In this document: piece after piece, positions 1 to 8,130 of the stretch
Numbering within the stretch: the stretch's first letter is position 1
Layout of the letters: every line of letters begins with the position of its first letter
Assembly: GCF_047461615.1 (NCBI RefSeq)
Contig: NZ_JANSHI010000011.1
Span: 1 to 64,000, forward strand
Source: Thermostichus sp047461615
GTDB taxonomy: Bacteria > Cyanobacteriota > Cyanobacteriia > Thermostichales > Thermostichaceae
Reading direction: 5' to 3'
DNA length: 64,000 nt
Position numbers and translations under genes: made by a program
The notes under the pieces: model-generated
Told to the model about the DNA's origin: nothing
Seen by the model: the letters and a program-made list of their open reading frames with translations, nothing else
Database searches by the model: none

Positions 1-573
1 GGCAACCGGGGCATCGAGGGCAAGGTGGCCACCATCCGCCACGTGCGGGAGCGGGGCATTCCCTTTCTGGGGCTGTGTTTGGGCATGCAGTGTGCGGTGA
101 TCGACTGGGGATGCCATATTGCCGGCCTGGAGCGGGCCAACAGCTATGAGTTCGATCCCGACACTCCTCATCCCGTCATCAGCTTGCTGCCGGAGCAGAA
201 AGATGTGGAGCACCTGGGGGGAACCCTGCGCCTGGGCCTCTACCCCTGCCGCATTCTGCCCGACACCCTGGCAGCCAAGCTCTATGGTGAGACAATTGTC
301 TACGAGCGCCACCGCCATCGCTACGAGTTCAACAACGCCTACCGCAGCCTGTTCCTCGAGTCTGGCTACGTGATTAGCGGTGTTTCGCCCGACAACCGTC
401 TAGTGGAGATCATCGAGCTGCCCAGCCACCCCTTTTTCATCGCCACCCAATTCCATCCCGAGTTTCGCTCCCGCCCCAACCGCCCGCATCCCCTCTTTTT
501 GGGCCTGATTGAGGCTGCTCTGCGCCGCCGTTCCCAGCTTCAACCGCTGCTGCAGTTGCAAAGTACAAGTTGA
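1..573 (+). CDS. pyrG: CTP synthase, C-terminal part (cut by window start)
   Basis: The reading frame is open from base 1 and ends at TGA 571-573, so only the last 190 residues are present. They form the class I glutamine amidotransferase domain that supplies ammonia for making CTP from UTP. The nucleophile Cys lies in GLCLGMQ (about residue 26 of the fragment) and the His-Glu pair is in QFHPEFRSRP near the end, so the triad is intact. The FHPEF signature and the tail after it are typical of PyrG rather than of other class I amidotransferases. The synthetase domain lies outside the window. A small zinc-finger gene follows 27 bp downstream on the same strand. Confidence 0.95.
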   Translation, partial: GNRGIEGKVATIRHVRERGIPFLGLCLGMQCAVIDWGCHIAGLERANSYEFDPDTPHPVISLLPEQKDVEHLGGTLRLGLYPCRILPDTLAAKLYGETIVYERHRHRYEFNNAYRSLFLESGYVISGVSPDNRLVEIIELPSHPFFIATQFHPEFRSRPNRPHPLFLGLIEAALRRRSQLQPLLQLQSTS

Positions 574-600
574 TCCAAGGGTTGTTGTCTCCAGCACGCT

Positions 601-765
601 ATGCCCCGCCACCGGAAAAAGTCGGATCTGCCTAGCAAAATCTGCCTCACCTGCGGCAGGCCCTTTACTTGGCGCAAGAAATGGGCTGATTGTTGGCCAG
701 AGGTGAAATACTGTTCCGAGCGTTGCCGCAACCATCGCCCCAGGGGAGCCCGCTCCTCCTCCTAG
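601..765 (+). CDS. DUF2256 small zinc-binding protein
   Basis: A 54-residue frame starting at ATG 601, just downstream of pyrG. It contains CLTCGRPF, then WRKKW, then YCSERCR. This C-x2-C ... C-x3-C arrangement with a conserved aromatic WRKKW block is the DUF2256 signature. The four cysteines should bind one zinc ion. The N-terminus (PRHRKKSDLPSK) and C-terminus are strongly basic, which would suit nucleic-acid contact, but the function is unknown. Family members are usually 45-60 residues long, so the gene looks complete. It may be co-transcribed with pyrG. Confidence 0.85.
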   Translation: MPRHRKKSDLPSKICLTCGRPFTWRKKWADCWPEVKYCSERCRNHRPRGARSSS

Positions 766-814
766 GCGGCCAGGACGGATAATGGTGGGGTCGAGGAGGG
801 GACAAAAGGGCAGC

Positions 815-1291
815 ATGCGGTTTCTCAAGTGGCTGTTGCACAATCCCCACGAAACCGAAGAAGAGGATCCCTTTTTGCGGGCCATCACCCGCATCGAAAG
901 CCTGATCTCGAAGCTACTGTCAGTTTTGATGATTGGGCTAATCGTGGTGGCCGTGGTGGACTTGGCCCGCTTCTTGGTGGCTGATCTGCTACGGGAGCCA
1001 ATCGGGTTTTTCTCCACCACTTTGATTGAGATCTTTGGCCTCTTTTTGAATATCTTGATTGCCCTGGAGATTTTGGAGAACATTACTGCTTACCTGCGAA
1101 AGCAGGTTGTGCAAGTGGAGCTGGTCATTGTTACCTCTTTGATTGCGGTGGCGCGCAAGATCATCATTTTTGATTTCGAGAAGCTGGGGGGGTTGGATCT
1201 GATTGGCCTGGGGGCAGCAACTCTGGCTCTGTCGGTAAGTTACTGGCTGGTGCGACGAGCTAAGCTCCCATCCAAGTTCGGTCAAGACTAA
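815..1291 (+). CDS. PsiE-family (phosphate-starvation-inducible) membrane protein
   Basis: About 158 residues with a short charged N-terminus (HNPHETEEEDPF) followed by hydrophobic segments around residues 35-55, 70-88, 103-120 and 130-150 (numbering from ATG 815). The order of helices and the central FFSTTLIEIFGLFLNILIA region match the PsiE / phosphate-starvation-inducible family, a four-helix inner-membrane protein of unknown activity. An in-frame ATG at 782 would add 11 residues; I prefer 815 because GAGGAGGGG lies about 12 bases upstream. No Pho box (CTTAACCT-like repeats) is visible upstream, so phosphate control is not supported here. Confidence 0.75.
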   Translation: MRFLKWLLHNPHETEEEDPFLRAITRIESLISKLLSVLMIGLIVVAVVDLARFLVADLLREPIGFFSTTLIEIFGLFLNILIALEILENITAYLRKQVVQVELVIVTSLIAVARKIIIFDFEKLGGLDLIGLGAATLALSVSYWLVRRAKLPSKFGQD

Positions 1292-1382
1292 GCTTCCCAA
1301 TAGTTTGGCAAAAAACCTGCAACAGCCCGCGCCAGTGGTGCTTGGCTCGGCCAAATCCTACACGGCTATGAGGGGAGCCACT

Positions 1383-1703
1383 GCCGGCACGATAGTTCTG
1401 GAGCTTTTCCTGCAAGAAGCTTCCCTTACTGTCAGCTTCGTCTTTTTGGGCCAACGCTCACTTCTACGATGGCTTCATCTTCCAGCGCGGGATTCGGGGC
1501 TTCATGGCCCAAGGCGGGGATCCCACAGGCACAAAGCAGGGTAGGAGGCTACTGCTGTCCCGATGAGCCGTTGCAACGTCCCTACCCCCGGGCGATCTTG
1601 GCGATGGCCAATGCCGGCCCTAACACCAACGGCAGTCAGTGACTATTCCCTACCTCCCAACTCCACCATCTTTGGCCAACTGGCCCGCAGGATTGCCCGC
1701 TAA
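1383..1703 (+). pseudogene. Decayed cyclophilin-type peptidyl-prolyl isomerase
   Basis: Three frames together spell a cyclophilin. GTIVLELFLQEASLTV is read at about 1387-1434. After a frameshift near 1450 comes HFYDGFIFQRGIRGFMAQGG (from 1459), leading into GDPTGTKQG. After a second shift near 1560 come YPRAILAMANAGPNTNGSQ and an in-frame TGA at about 1640. A third frame then gives STIFGQLARR ending at TAA 1701-1703. The motifs FxxGxxFxR, GFMxQGGDPTGT and MANAGPNTNGSQ are the cyclophilin active-site signatures. With at least three disruptions it cannot make an enzyme. It fills most of the 530-bp gap between the PsiE-like gene and the next gene. Confidence 0.85.
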
Positions 1704-1822
1704 ACCCGGTGGAGAGCAAGCCCATTCTCATCTCGGAATCCCATTAGCTTGAGCTAATCTCGTGGAACAGTTTGATTGATCCTTAGCTGGGTTTTTGCAA
1801 CTTGCCTTGAGGGGGATCCCGT

Positions 1823-3124
1823 ATGGAGTTCGCTAGCCCCCGGCGAATGTCCCCCCGCATTCTGGTTCTGGATTTTGATGGCGTGCTCTGCGATGGGCGG
1901 GCAGAGTACTTTGCCTCCTCCTGTCGTGTCTGTGCCCAGGTGTGGGGCCTGGCTCCTGCGCAATTGCAGCCGTTGCAGCCAGCCTTTAACCAGTTGCGCC
2001 CGCTAATCGAGACGGGTTGGGAGATGCCCCTGTTGCTCTGGGGGCTGCAGCAAGGGATCCCGGAAGACGCTTTGCGCCAAGACTGGCCTGGCTGGCGACA
2101 GCGGTTGTTGCAGCAGGCGGGGGTTTCCGAGAGGGCTTTGGCCCAAGCGCTGGATGAGGTGCGAGATCGCTGGCTTGCAGAGGATCGGCAGGGGTGGCTG
2201 GAGCTGCACCGCTTCTATCCGGGGGTGACAGCCTGGATGCGCCAAGTACAGGCTGCCGGCGAGCCGCGCCTAGCCATTCTCAGTACCAAAGAGGGGCGCT
2301 TTATCCAGCAGCTTTTGCTCCGCGAAGGGATCCAACTGCCGCGCCACCGCATCCTGGGCAAGGAGGTGCGCGCTCCCAAGGCCGCCACCCTTCAGCGGCT
2401 GCTAACTGCAGCTCAGGTAGCGCCCGAGGAACTCTGGTTTGTCGAGGATCGCTTGCAGACGCTGCGCCAGGTGCAGAGCGTACCGGAGCTAGAGCCGGTG
2501 CTCCTGTTTTTGGCTGGCTGGGGCTACAACCTGCCGGAGGAGCGAGAAGAGGCCGCCCGGGATCCCCGCCTGCATCTCCTTAGCTTGGAACAGCTCTCCC
2601 AGCCTTTTGAGCAGTGGTTGATCCCGCCTCCTCCTTCCTCTGGTCTTGCCATCAGCCCAGCGGAACCGCAAGAGCTGAGCCGGGTCCAAGCTAGCCCTGA
2701 CCGGAAACGCCTGGAAGCTGGCCTTGCCTCCCTGGTGCTGACCTTGGTGGAGCTGCTGCGCCAGTTGATGGAAGCTCAGGTGGTGCGGCAGATGGAGGCC
2801 AATCGCCTTTCGCCGGAGCAGATCGAGCGGGCCGGCAGCAGCCTGCAAGCCCTGCGGCAGCAAATTCGGCAACTCTGCGCCCTGCTGGAGATTGACCCGG
2901 CAGATCTCAATCTGGATTTAGGGGATCTGGGCACGCTTCTGCCCCGCCAGGGAGACTACTACCCCGGCCAGCCCGACGGCGAGGGATCCCTCTTGGAACT
3001 CTTGGATCGGCTGATCAACACCGGGATCGTCGTCGACGGCGAGCTCGACCTGGGCTTGGCGGACTTGAGTCTTATCCACGCCCGCCTGCAGTTGGTGCTT
3101 ACCTCCAGCGCCAAGCTTTCTTAG
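1823..3124 (+). CDS. HAD-family hydrolase fused to gas vesicle protein K-like domain
   Basis: 433 residues in one uninterrupted frame. Residues about 12-265 are a complete HAD hydrolase: motif I LDFDGVLCDG, motif II ILSTKE, the Lys motif in GKEVRAPK and motif IV FVEDR. A proline-rich linker (about 268-293) leads to residues 295-375, which match GvpK (LVLTLVELLRQLMEAQV, then DPADLNLDLGDLGTLL). Residues 390-430 (LLELLDRLINTGIVVDGEL ...) resemble the GvpA/J-like tail of cyanobacterial GvpK. GvpK is a minor gas-vesicle assembly protein normally encoded in a gvp cluster. No other gvp gene is in the window; the downstream neighbour is ndhB. The phosphatase substrate is unknown. Confidence 0.85.
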   Translation: MEFASPRRMSPRILVLDFDGVLCDGRAEYFASSCRVCAQVWGLAPAQLQPLQPAFNQLRPLIETGWEMPLLLWGLQQGIPEDALRQDWPGWRQRLLQQAGVSERALAQALDEVRDRWLAEDRQGWLELHRFYPGVTAWMRQVQAAGEPRLAILSTKEGRFIQQLLLREGIQLPRHRILGKEVRAPKAATLQRLLTAAQVAPEELWFVEDRLQTLRQVQSVPELEPVLLFLAGWGYNLPEEREEAARDPRLHLLSLEQLSQPFEQWLIPPPPSSGLAISPAEPQELSRVQASPDRKRLEAGLASLVLTLVELLRQLMEAQVVRQMEANRLSPEQIERAGSSLQALRQQIRQLCALLEIDPADLNLDLGDLGTLLPRQGDYYPGQPDGEGSLLELLDRLINTGIVVDGELDLGLADLSLIHARLQLVLTSSAKLS

Positions 3125-3243
3125 ACCCAGGGAGTGTCGATGGAGACGATTGAGAGAAGAGATGCCAGAAGCAAGATGGGGAGGCCGGAAATCGCGGTAT
3201 GCTGGCTTTGGATCCCGTTAATCTCTCTTCACAGTTTCCTCCT

Positions 3244-4809
3244 ATGGATGTTTTTGCCCCAACCGGAAACCTGCATGCCGGCGCCATTTGGCCGGAGGTG
3301 GTGGTCACCCTCACGCTGTTGCTCGTCCTGGCAGTGGATCTGGTGGGCGGGTCGGCAGCGCGCAGAAGTTTGCCAACTCTTTCCCTCTTGGGGTTGATGG
3401 GAGCCCTGGTGCCCCTGGTGCTGCAGTGGCAGCAGCCCCAGTTGGAGAGCTTCTTGGGCAGCTTTGCCGCGGATCCCGTGAGCATTCTCTTCCGTAGCCT
3501 GGTGGTGGTGACAGCAGCCCTGACGGTGATGATGGCGGAGCGCTACCTCACCCAGGCAGGCACGTCCACGGGCGAGTTCTATGTGCTGCTCCTCACGGCC
3601 ACCTTGGGGGGAATGTTCCTTGCGGGAGCGATGGATTTAATCATGGTGTTTGTCTCGCTGGAAACGCTGAGCATTGCCAGCTACCTCATGGCTGGCTACA
3701 CGAAGCGAGATCCGCGCTCCTCTGAGGCTGCCCTGAAGTACCTGCTGACCGGCGCTAGCAGCACGGCCATCTTCCTCTACGGCATGTCGCTGCTCTATGG
3801 CCTGTCGGGGGGGCAAACCCAACTGTCGGCCATCGCGCCCCACCTGGCCAATGCTGGCCTAGCAGGGATCCTGGCCTTGGTGTTCTGCCTTGGGGGCATT
3901 GGCTTTAAGCTGGCGGCGGTGCCCTTCCACCAGTGGACTCCCGACGTCTACGAGGGATCCCCAACGCCGGTGGTGGCCTTTTTGTCGGTGGGATCCAAAG
4001 CAGCAGGCTTTGCCCTGGCCATTCGCTTTCTGGCTACCGTCTTCCCAGCCATGACGGAAGAGTGGCGGGCGGTGCTCTCAGTGCTGGCTATCTTGACCAT
4101 GGTGCTGGGCAATGTGGTGGCCATTGCCCAAACCCGCCTCAAGCGCCTGCTGGCCTATTCCTCTATTGGGCAGGCGGGCTTTGTTTTGATTGGTTTGGTG
4201 GCAGGCACGGAAGCGGGCTACGCCAGCTTGATTTTTTACCTGATGGTTTATCTAGCCATGAACCTGGGCGCCTTTCTGTGCGTCACCCTGTTTAGCCTTA
4301 AGACCGGCACTGACGAAATCAACGAGTACAGTGGCCTTTACCAGAAGGATCCTTTCCTCACCCTTTGCCTTAGCATTTGTCTTCTCTCCCTGGGCGGGCT
4401 GCCGCCACTGGCCGGCTTTTTCGGCAAGCTCTATCTCTTCTGGGCTGGCTGGCAGGCAGGAGAATACACCCTGGTGCTGGTGGGCCTGGTTACTAGCGTC
4501 ATCTCCATCTACTACTACGTGCGAGTGGTGAAAACCATGGTGGTGAAAGAGCCGCAGGAGACGTCGCTTTCGGTGCAAAACTACGCCGAGACCGACTGGC
4601 AGGCAGAGGGCATGCCGGCTCTGCGAGTAGGCATGGTGTTGACCCTCGTGGCCACCATCTTTGCTGGCATCCTCTCCAATCCCCTGTTTACCCTCTCTGT
4701 TCAGGCAGTGGAGCGTAGCCCGTTTTTGGGGTTCCCGACAGCCCAGGCTTTTGCTCCCGAGGCAGCCAGCCCTGCAGCTTTGCCTAGCTACTCGGGCCGC
4801 AATTCCTAA
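3244..4809 (+). CDS. ndhB: NAD(P)H-quinone oxidoreductase subunit 2
   Basis: 521 residues from ATG 3244, an NdhB/NuoN-type proton-pumping membrane subunit of the thylakoid NDH-1 complex, which serves cyclic electron flow, respiration and CO2 uptake. About 14 hydrophobic helices are seen. Conserved segments include FVSLETLSIASYLMAGY, KYLLTGASSTAIFLYG, KLAAVPFHQWTPDVYEG and GLPPLAGFFGKLYLF. I chose ATG 3244 because cyanobacterial NdhB begins with a short M-D-F-type N-terminus before xGxxWPE, here MDVFAPTGNLHAGAIWPE. The longer frame from 3199 adds 15 unconserved residues. It appears monocistronic. Confidence 0.95.
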   Translation: MDVFAPTGNLHAGAIWPEVVVTLTLLLVLAVDLVGGSAARRSLPTLSLLGLMGALVPLVLQWQQPQLESFLGSFAADPVSILFRSLVVVTAALTVMMAERYLTQAGTSTGEFYVLLLTATLGGMFLAGAMDLIMVFVSLETLSIASYLMAGYTKRDPRSSEAALKYLLTGASSTAIFLYGMSLLYGLSGGQTQLSAIAPHLANAGLAGILALVFCLGGIGFKLAAVPFHQWTPDVYEGSPTPVVAFLSVGSKAAGFALAIRFLATVFPAMTEEWRAVLSVLAILTMVLGNVVAIAQTRLKRLLAYSSIGQAGFVLIGLVAGTEAGYASLIFYLMVYLAMNLGAFLCVTLFSLKTGTDEINEYSGLYQKDPFLTLCLSICLLSLGGLPPLAGFFGKLYLFWAGWQAGEYTLVLVGLVTSVISIYYYVRVVKTMVVKEPQETSLSVQNYAETDWQAEGMPALRVGMVLTLVATIFAGILSNPLFTLSVQAVERSPFLGFPTAQAFAPEAASPAALPSYSGRNS

Positions 4810-4820
4810 AAATGCCCCCA

Positions 4821-4842
4821 CCCCTCTCCCTGTAGGAGGGGG
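4821..4842. repeat. CCCCTC...GAGGGG hairpin after ndhB
   Basis: CCCCTC (4821-4826) pairs with GAGGGG (from 4836) across a 9-base loop, 12 bases after the ndhB stop. There is no clear T run, so it is a weak terminator candidate. Its loop-side CTCTCCCT core is shared with the hairpin after ilvD at 24617-24635, suggesting a dispersed intergenic element. Confidence 0.45.
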
Positions 4843-4892
4843 AATTAAGCGTTTCAGCCTTGCCCCGCCACCGTCTGCAACTGAGTCGAACC

Positions 4893-5483
4893 TCAAATAC
4901 CCTCTAGGCTGACATTAAGAAAGCGGGCAATCTCGGCGGCTTGGTTTTCAATCTCGGCCAAAGAAGGCGGCTGCCCAACGCCGGTGAGGGGGATGTCACC
5001 GCGTCCTTTCACTCGCAAGTAGATAGCTCGGCGGGGGTTGAGGCCTTCTCGCAGCTCCACCCGCAGGCTTTGCACCTCGGCAAAGTCATACTCCAGACGA
5101 ACTTCGCGGTTTTTGCCCGGAAAGCCCTGCCGCACCAGCGTTATCTTTTGGGTACGGCGGTTGAACTCGTTGTAGCCGCCCCCCAAGTTCCAATACAGGC
5201 TCAGCCATTGGTACAACCCTGCCAGGAAGCCGAGCACACCGTAGAAGAGCATGGCAATGCCCTGGGGAAGGAACACCAGGCTGGCGGGGTCGGAAAAGGG
5301 AAGCAAATTGCGGTGGAAATAGCTGGAAAGACCAGCCAGGGTAAAGCCCAGACCCCCTGCCGTCAGAACCACTGCCCAAAAGTAAACGCTGGGCCGCCGC
5401 GACCCAATGACGGTGTAGCGCAGCAGGTCTTCAGAGCGAATTTCGGGAACAGTTGCAGACACCGCCGGAATCCCTTTTTCCAA
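4893..5483 (-). CDS. ycf4: Photosystem I assembly protein Ycf4
   Basis: 196 residues. The N-terminal part (IRSEDLLRYTVIGSRRPSVYF) is typical Ycf4 and is followed by two transmembrane helices (about residues 36-56 and 77-97). The GLYQWLSLYWNLGGGYNEFN and GFPGKNREVRLEYDF segments are hallmarks of the family. Ycf4 is a thylakoid membrane factor that helps assemble PSI. The usual length is about 185 residues, so it is complete. It converges on ndhB and is transcribed away from the SLH-lipoprotein gene. Confidence 0.93.
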   Translation of the reverse strand: MEKGIPAVSATVPEIRSEDLLRYTVIGSRRPSVYFWAVVLTAGGLGFTLAGLSSYFHRNLLPFSDPASLVFLPQGIAMLFYGVLGFLAGLYQWLSLYWNLGGGYNEFNRRTQKITLVRQGFPGKNREVRLEYDFAEVQSLRVELREGLNPRRAIYLRVKGRGDIPLTGVGQPPSLAEIENQAAEIARFLNVSLEGI

Positions 5484-5539
5484 AGCTGGCTTCTCCCATT
5501 CTATTGGGCGGCTCGACCTCTTGCTGGGATCCCGCTACT

Positions 5540-6607
5540 TCAGGGTTGAGACTCGCGGGGCGTAACGATTTTCCCTACCCCTGGGGTAACTGCCGGAGGT
5601 TCAGCAGGGGAGGGTTCGGAAGTGGGGGAAGAGGTTGGTTCCGGCTCGGCTGGCAGGGGAGAGGATTCGACGGCAGGAGTTGGACTTGGGAGAGCCGAGA
5701 GCTGGGCTACGGCCTCTTGAGCCGTCCGCTCTCCAAAGGCAGACAGGGCAATTGCCACTTCCCCACGGCTAACTGGCTGGAGGGGGTTAAAGGTGCGGAT
5801 GGGGCCGAAGGTGCGCAACACCGTGGAGGCATTCTCTAGGCTGCGATCTGCCACTAGGGGAGCAACAGCCTCGTCGGGGATCTGCGCCGCATCGGTAAAG
5901 CCCCAGCGCTCCTCCAGCTCTGCCCGGGAGCCCTTGATCTGGCCGGGCGGCAAATCCAAAGGCACCTTCATGCGAATTAACTCGGCTCGCGACAGCAGGC
6001 TGTTGGGGCGAAACTCGCGATTGGCATCCCCAGCAGCGATGCCGGCAGCCCCCAGGGCCTGGATGTAGCGGAAGTTGGGATCCTCCTCCGGTACATCCAA
6101 AAAAAGAGGGCGCTCCGAGGGGGATCCTATGCGGATTTGGCGGCTGGGCTCGTCAGCGTGAATGGCGTTGTTGGCTAGCACCAGCCAGCGGGCAAACTCT
6201 CCTCGACGCACGCTGCGCTGCGGCTGAAACTCGCTGCCGGCAATATCGGCAAAGATCCCCAGCCGATCCAGGTAATAGACCGACTGGGCCACTAGGGATC
6301 CGGGCTCCAGATCCGTGAAGCGGCTGCTGAGTTGAGTCGGCAGAGGTGTCAAGGCAACAGGGGGAGAGGTGGAGGGTGAGGGGAATTCTGAGAGAGGCCT
6401 TGGCGTCGCCGGTTGCTCTGCAGAGGGAGGAACAGACAGATCCACCGGTCGCACCGCCCGTTTCAGTCGTTCTCCCCACTCCGTTCCCTGACAAGCTGAC
6501 AGCAGTCCCAGCAGCAAGAGCCAGGTGATAGCCGGGGACAGCGATTGTTTAGGCCGCTTGGAGTGGTGTTGCTGGTGCAATGCTTTCTCTCCCTCTACTG
6601 CGCCCAT
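5540..6607 (-). CDS. SLH-domain lipoprotein
   Basis: 355 residues. A hydrophobic segment ending in the lipobox LLSAC (about residues 32-39) indicates a lipoprotein signal. A Pro/Ser/Thr-rich linker runs to about residue 95. Residues 95-290 contain SLH-like repeats (RFTDLEPGSLVAQSVYYLDR, then FQPQRSVRRGEFARWLV; IQALGAAGIAAGDANREFRP, then LLSRAEL; TFNPLQPVSRGEVAIAL). SLH modules bind secondary polymers of the cell wall or the outer-membrane anchoring layer in cyanobacteria. A Pro/Glu/Ser-rich tail ends the protein. Its start overlaps the end of the upstream DUF3181 gene by 13 bp, so the two are probably co-transcribed. Confidence 0.75.
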   Translation of the reverse strand: MGAVEGEKALHQQHHSKRPKQSLSPAITWLLLLGLLSACQGTEWGERLKRAVRPVDLSVPPSAEQPATPRPLSEFPSPSTSPPVALTPLPTQLSSRFTDLEPGSLVAQSVYYLDRLGIFADIAGSEFQPQRSVRRGEFARWLVLANNAIHADEPSRQIRIGSPSERPLFLDVPEEDPNFRYIQALGAAGIAAGDANREFRPNSLLSRAELIRMKVPLDLPPGQIKGSRAELEERWGFTDAAQIPDEAVAPLVADRSLENASTVLRTFGPIRTFNPLQPVSRGEVAIALSAFGERTAQEAVAQLSALPSPTPAVESSPLPAEPEPTSSPTSEPSPAEPPAVTPGVGKIVTPRESQP

Positions 6608-6909
6608 TTGCGGCTAAACTCCTCCAGCACATCCAGCAGGTTCAGCAGGCTTTGCATGGGCAGCAGATCCACCAGAGGCAGCTCTTTGCGCCCGCCCCCC
6701 ACCTTCACTGGGATCCCTTGCAGGATCTCCGTGACGGCATTCTCATCCACCTTGCCTGCCATCACCTGAGGGGCCAGCCGCTCCGCCAGAACGGTATGCA
6801 GGTGGGCATCCCGCAGGTAGAGGTGCCACCGGGCTACATCGATGTAAACTTCCTTGCCAATGGCAGCGGCCAATTGCTCGATCTCGGGGTTGCTCGGCAC
6901 TTGGGCCAT
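6595..6909 (-). CDS. DUF3181 family protein
   Basis: 104 residues. The sequence IGKEVYIDVARWHLYLRDAH, followed by LAERL, IPVKVGGGRKELPLVDLLP and LLDVLEEF, matches the DUF3181 family, which is largely restricted to cyanobacteria and has no known function. There is no signal peptide or membrane segment, so it is likely cytosolic. The start ATG at 6907-6909 follows an upstream gene on the same strand after about 50 bp. The 3' end overlaps the SLH-lipoprotein start. Confidence 0.8.
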   Translation of the reverse strand: MAQVPSNPEIEQLAAAIGKEVYIDVARWHLYLRDAHLHTVLAERLAPQVMAGKVDENAVTEILQGIPVKVGGGRKELPLVDLLPMQSLLNLLDVLEEFSRKWAQ

Positions 6910-6960
6910 GGCTCAGCTTCGCTACTGGTTGCCCTGCGTTGATCATAGCCTGGCCCCACT

Positions 6961-7512
6961 TTAGGGAGAGCTGGCGGCAGAGCGGCGCGGTAGAGGCAGG
7001 GCGAAGTTCTCTTGCAACTGCCGCAGCAGCAACAGGTGCTCCAGAGCCAAGCGATCCCGTTCGAAGCGCAACTGGCTGAGTTGGGCCTGGGTCTGGCGAA
7101 TGTCCTCTACGTTGGCGTCCCAGGTTTGCAAAAGGCGGTAGAGGCGGTCTTGTTGGCTGGCAATCTGCTGGTTCAAGCGGGCTAGGCGGCGGCTAAACTC
7201 CCTATCCATTTCTGCCGCCAGCTCGGGATCGGGAAGGAGGGGCAGCTGAGCCCAATCGATGCCCAGCTTAGTCGAGGGTGGTGGAGGCGCTTCTACCTCT
7301 TTGAGAAGGGGGAAGTTGGGGAAAGGGGAAAGCTCTATCTCACCAGAGGGCGGCTGGTTTTTTCGAGCAGGAGCCTGAGAGCTGGCCGGCGGCGGAGTGG
7401 GCTGGGAAGCGGACTTCAAGGCGCTGGGGTTTGCCTGGGCTGGCCAGGATCCCAGACTGCCCAGCCAAAGACAAACTGCTAGCCCCCAAGCTTGGCAAAC
7501 CGCTGTTCTCAC
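6961..7512 (-). CDS. Exported coiled-coil protein of unknown function
   Basis: 183 residues. A signal peptide is visible (hydrophobic AWGLAVCLWLGSLGSWPAQA, cleavage near residue 27). A Pro/Ser/Ala-rich stretch follows to about residue 90. Residues about 95-170 form a predicted coiled coil with heptad Leu/Gln/Arg (LARLNQQIASQQDRLYRLLQ, RQTQAQLSQLRFERDRLALE). I do not recognise the family. It lies downstream of an ECF sigma gene and its anti-sigma partner on the same strand (39-bp gap), so a periplasmic role in that sensing pathway is plausible but inferred from position only. Confidence 0.6.
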   Translation of the reverse strand: MRTAVCQAWGLAVCLWLGSLGSWPAQANPSALKSASQPTPPPASSQAPARKNQPPSGEIELSPFPNFPLLKEVEAPPPPSTKLGIDWAQLPLLPDPELAAEMDREFSRRLARLNQQIASQQDRLYRLLQTWDANVEDIRQTQAQLSQLRFERDRLALEHLLLLRQLQENFALPLPRRSAASSP

Positions 7513-7551
7513 CCTGTGTTCCTCACTTCAAGCTAGCTCAAGCCAATTAGC

Positions 7552-8130
7552 TCACTCCCAGCTCAAGTCGGTTGGGGAGTTGGGCAGCGACTCGAATAAA
7601 ATTGAGTAGGCGTCTTGTTTCTGTCCTGGCTCAAATAGATAGCGTTGGGCAACCCAAGCAGAGGCGGGCACAATTGCCACCCGCACTGGCGGATCCTCCA
7701 GAGACACCAACGGCTGAGGGTGAAGCCAGCGCCAGCCCGCCCAGCCCGCTCCCGCCAGGGCTACTGCAGCCGCTGCCACTTGTCGCCAAGGAAAGCCGCT
7801 GCACCGCCGCCAGCCCAGAGCAACCTCTGGCCTTCGATCCAGCTTCTCGAACACACGGCTAATCAGCAGCTCCGTCTGAACGGGATCCAGGGTTGGCGCT
7901 TTGAGGTTAGCCAAACCGGCCTGTAAGGCCGACAGTTGGCTGTACAGTTGCTGCGCCTGGGGATCGCTGGCTAGCCAGTCCTCCACTTGTCGCGCCTCCT
8001 GGGGGGACAGTTCTCCATCCAGGTAGGCGCTTAGCTGCTCAAAGCGCTCCTCCACCGGCGGCAGCTCCGCGGGGGGAGGGGAGGCGGCATCCTCGCGGTC
8101 GGGGTTGAGGTTGGGGCAAAACATAGTCAT
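7552..8130 (-). CDS. Anti-sigma factor (membrane-anchored)
   Basis: 192 residues. Residues about 27-75 (RFEQLSAYLDGELSPQEARQ, then VEDWLASDPQ and LYSQLSALQ) are an anti-sigma N-terminal helical domain of the RsgI/zinc-finger-like type. The H-x3-C-x2-C zinc ligands are missing, so it would be a zinc-free variant. One transmembrane helix (AAAAVALAGAGWAGWRWL, about 117-134) is followed by a roughly 55-residue outer part. Its start overlaps the sigma-factor stop by 4 bp (ATGA), implying translational coupling and a matched pair. Synechocystis SigG and its anti-sigma partner have a similar arrangement. Confidence 0.75.
   Translation of the reverse strand: MTMFCPNLNPDREDAASPPPAELPPVEERFEQLSAYLDGELSPQEARQVEDWLASDPQAQQLYSQLSALQAGLANLKAPTLDPVQTELLISRVFEKLDRRPEVALGWRRCSGFPWRQVAAAAVALAGAGWAGWRWLHPQPLVSLEDPPVRVAIVPASAWVAQRYLFEPGQKQDAYSILFESLPNSPTDLSWE

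Noticed and set aside
4252..4896. 214-residue minus-strand frame over the 3' part of ndhB
   Set aside because: Antisense to conserved NdhB; composition is unlike a real protein.
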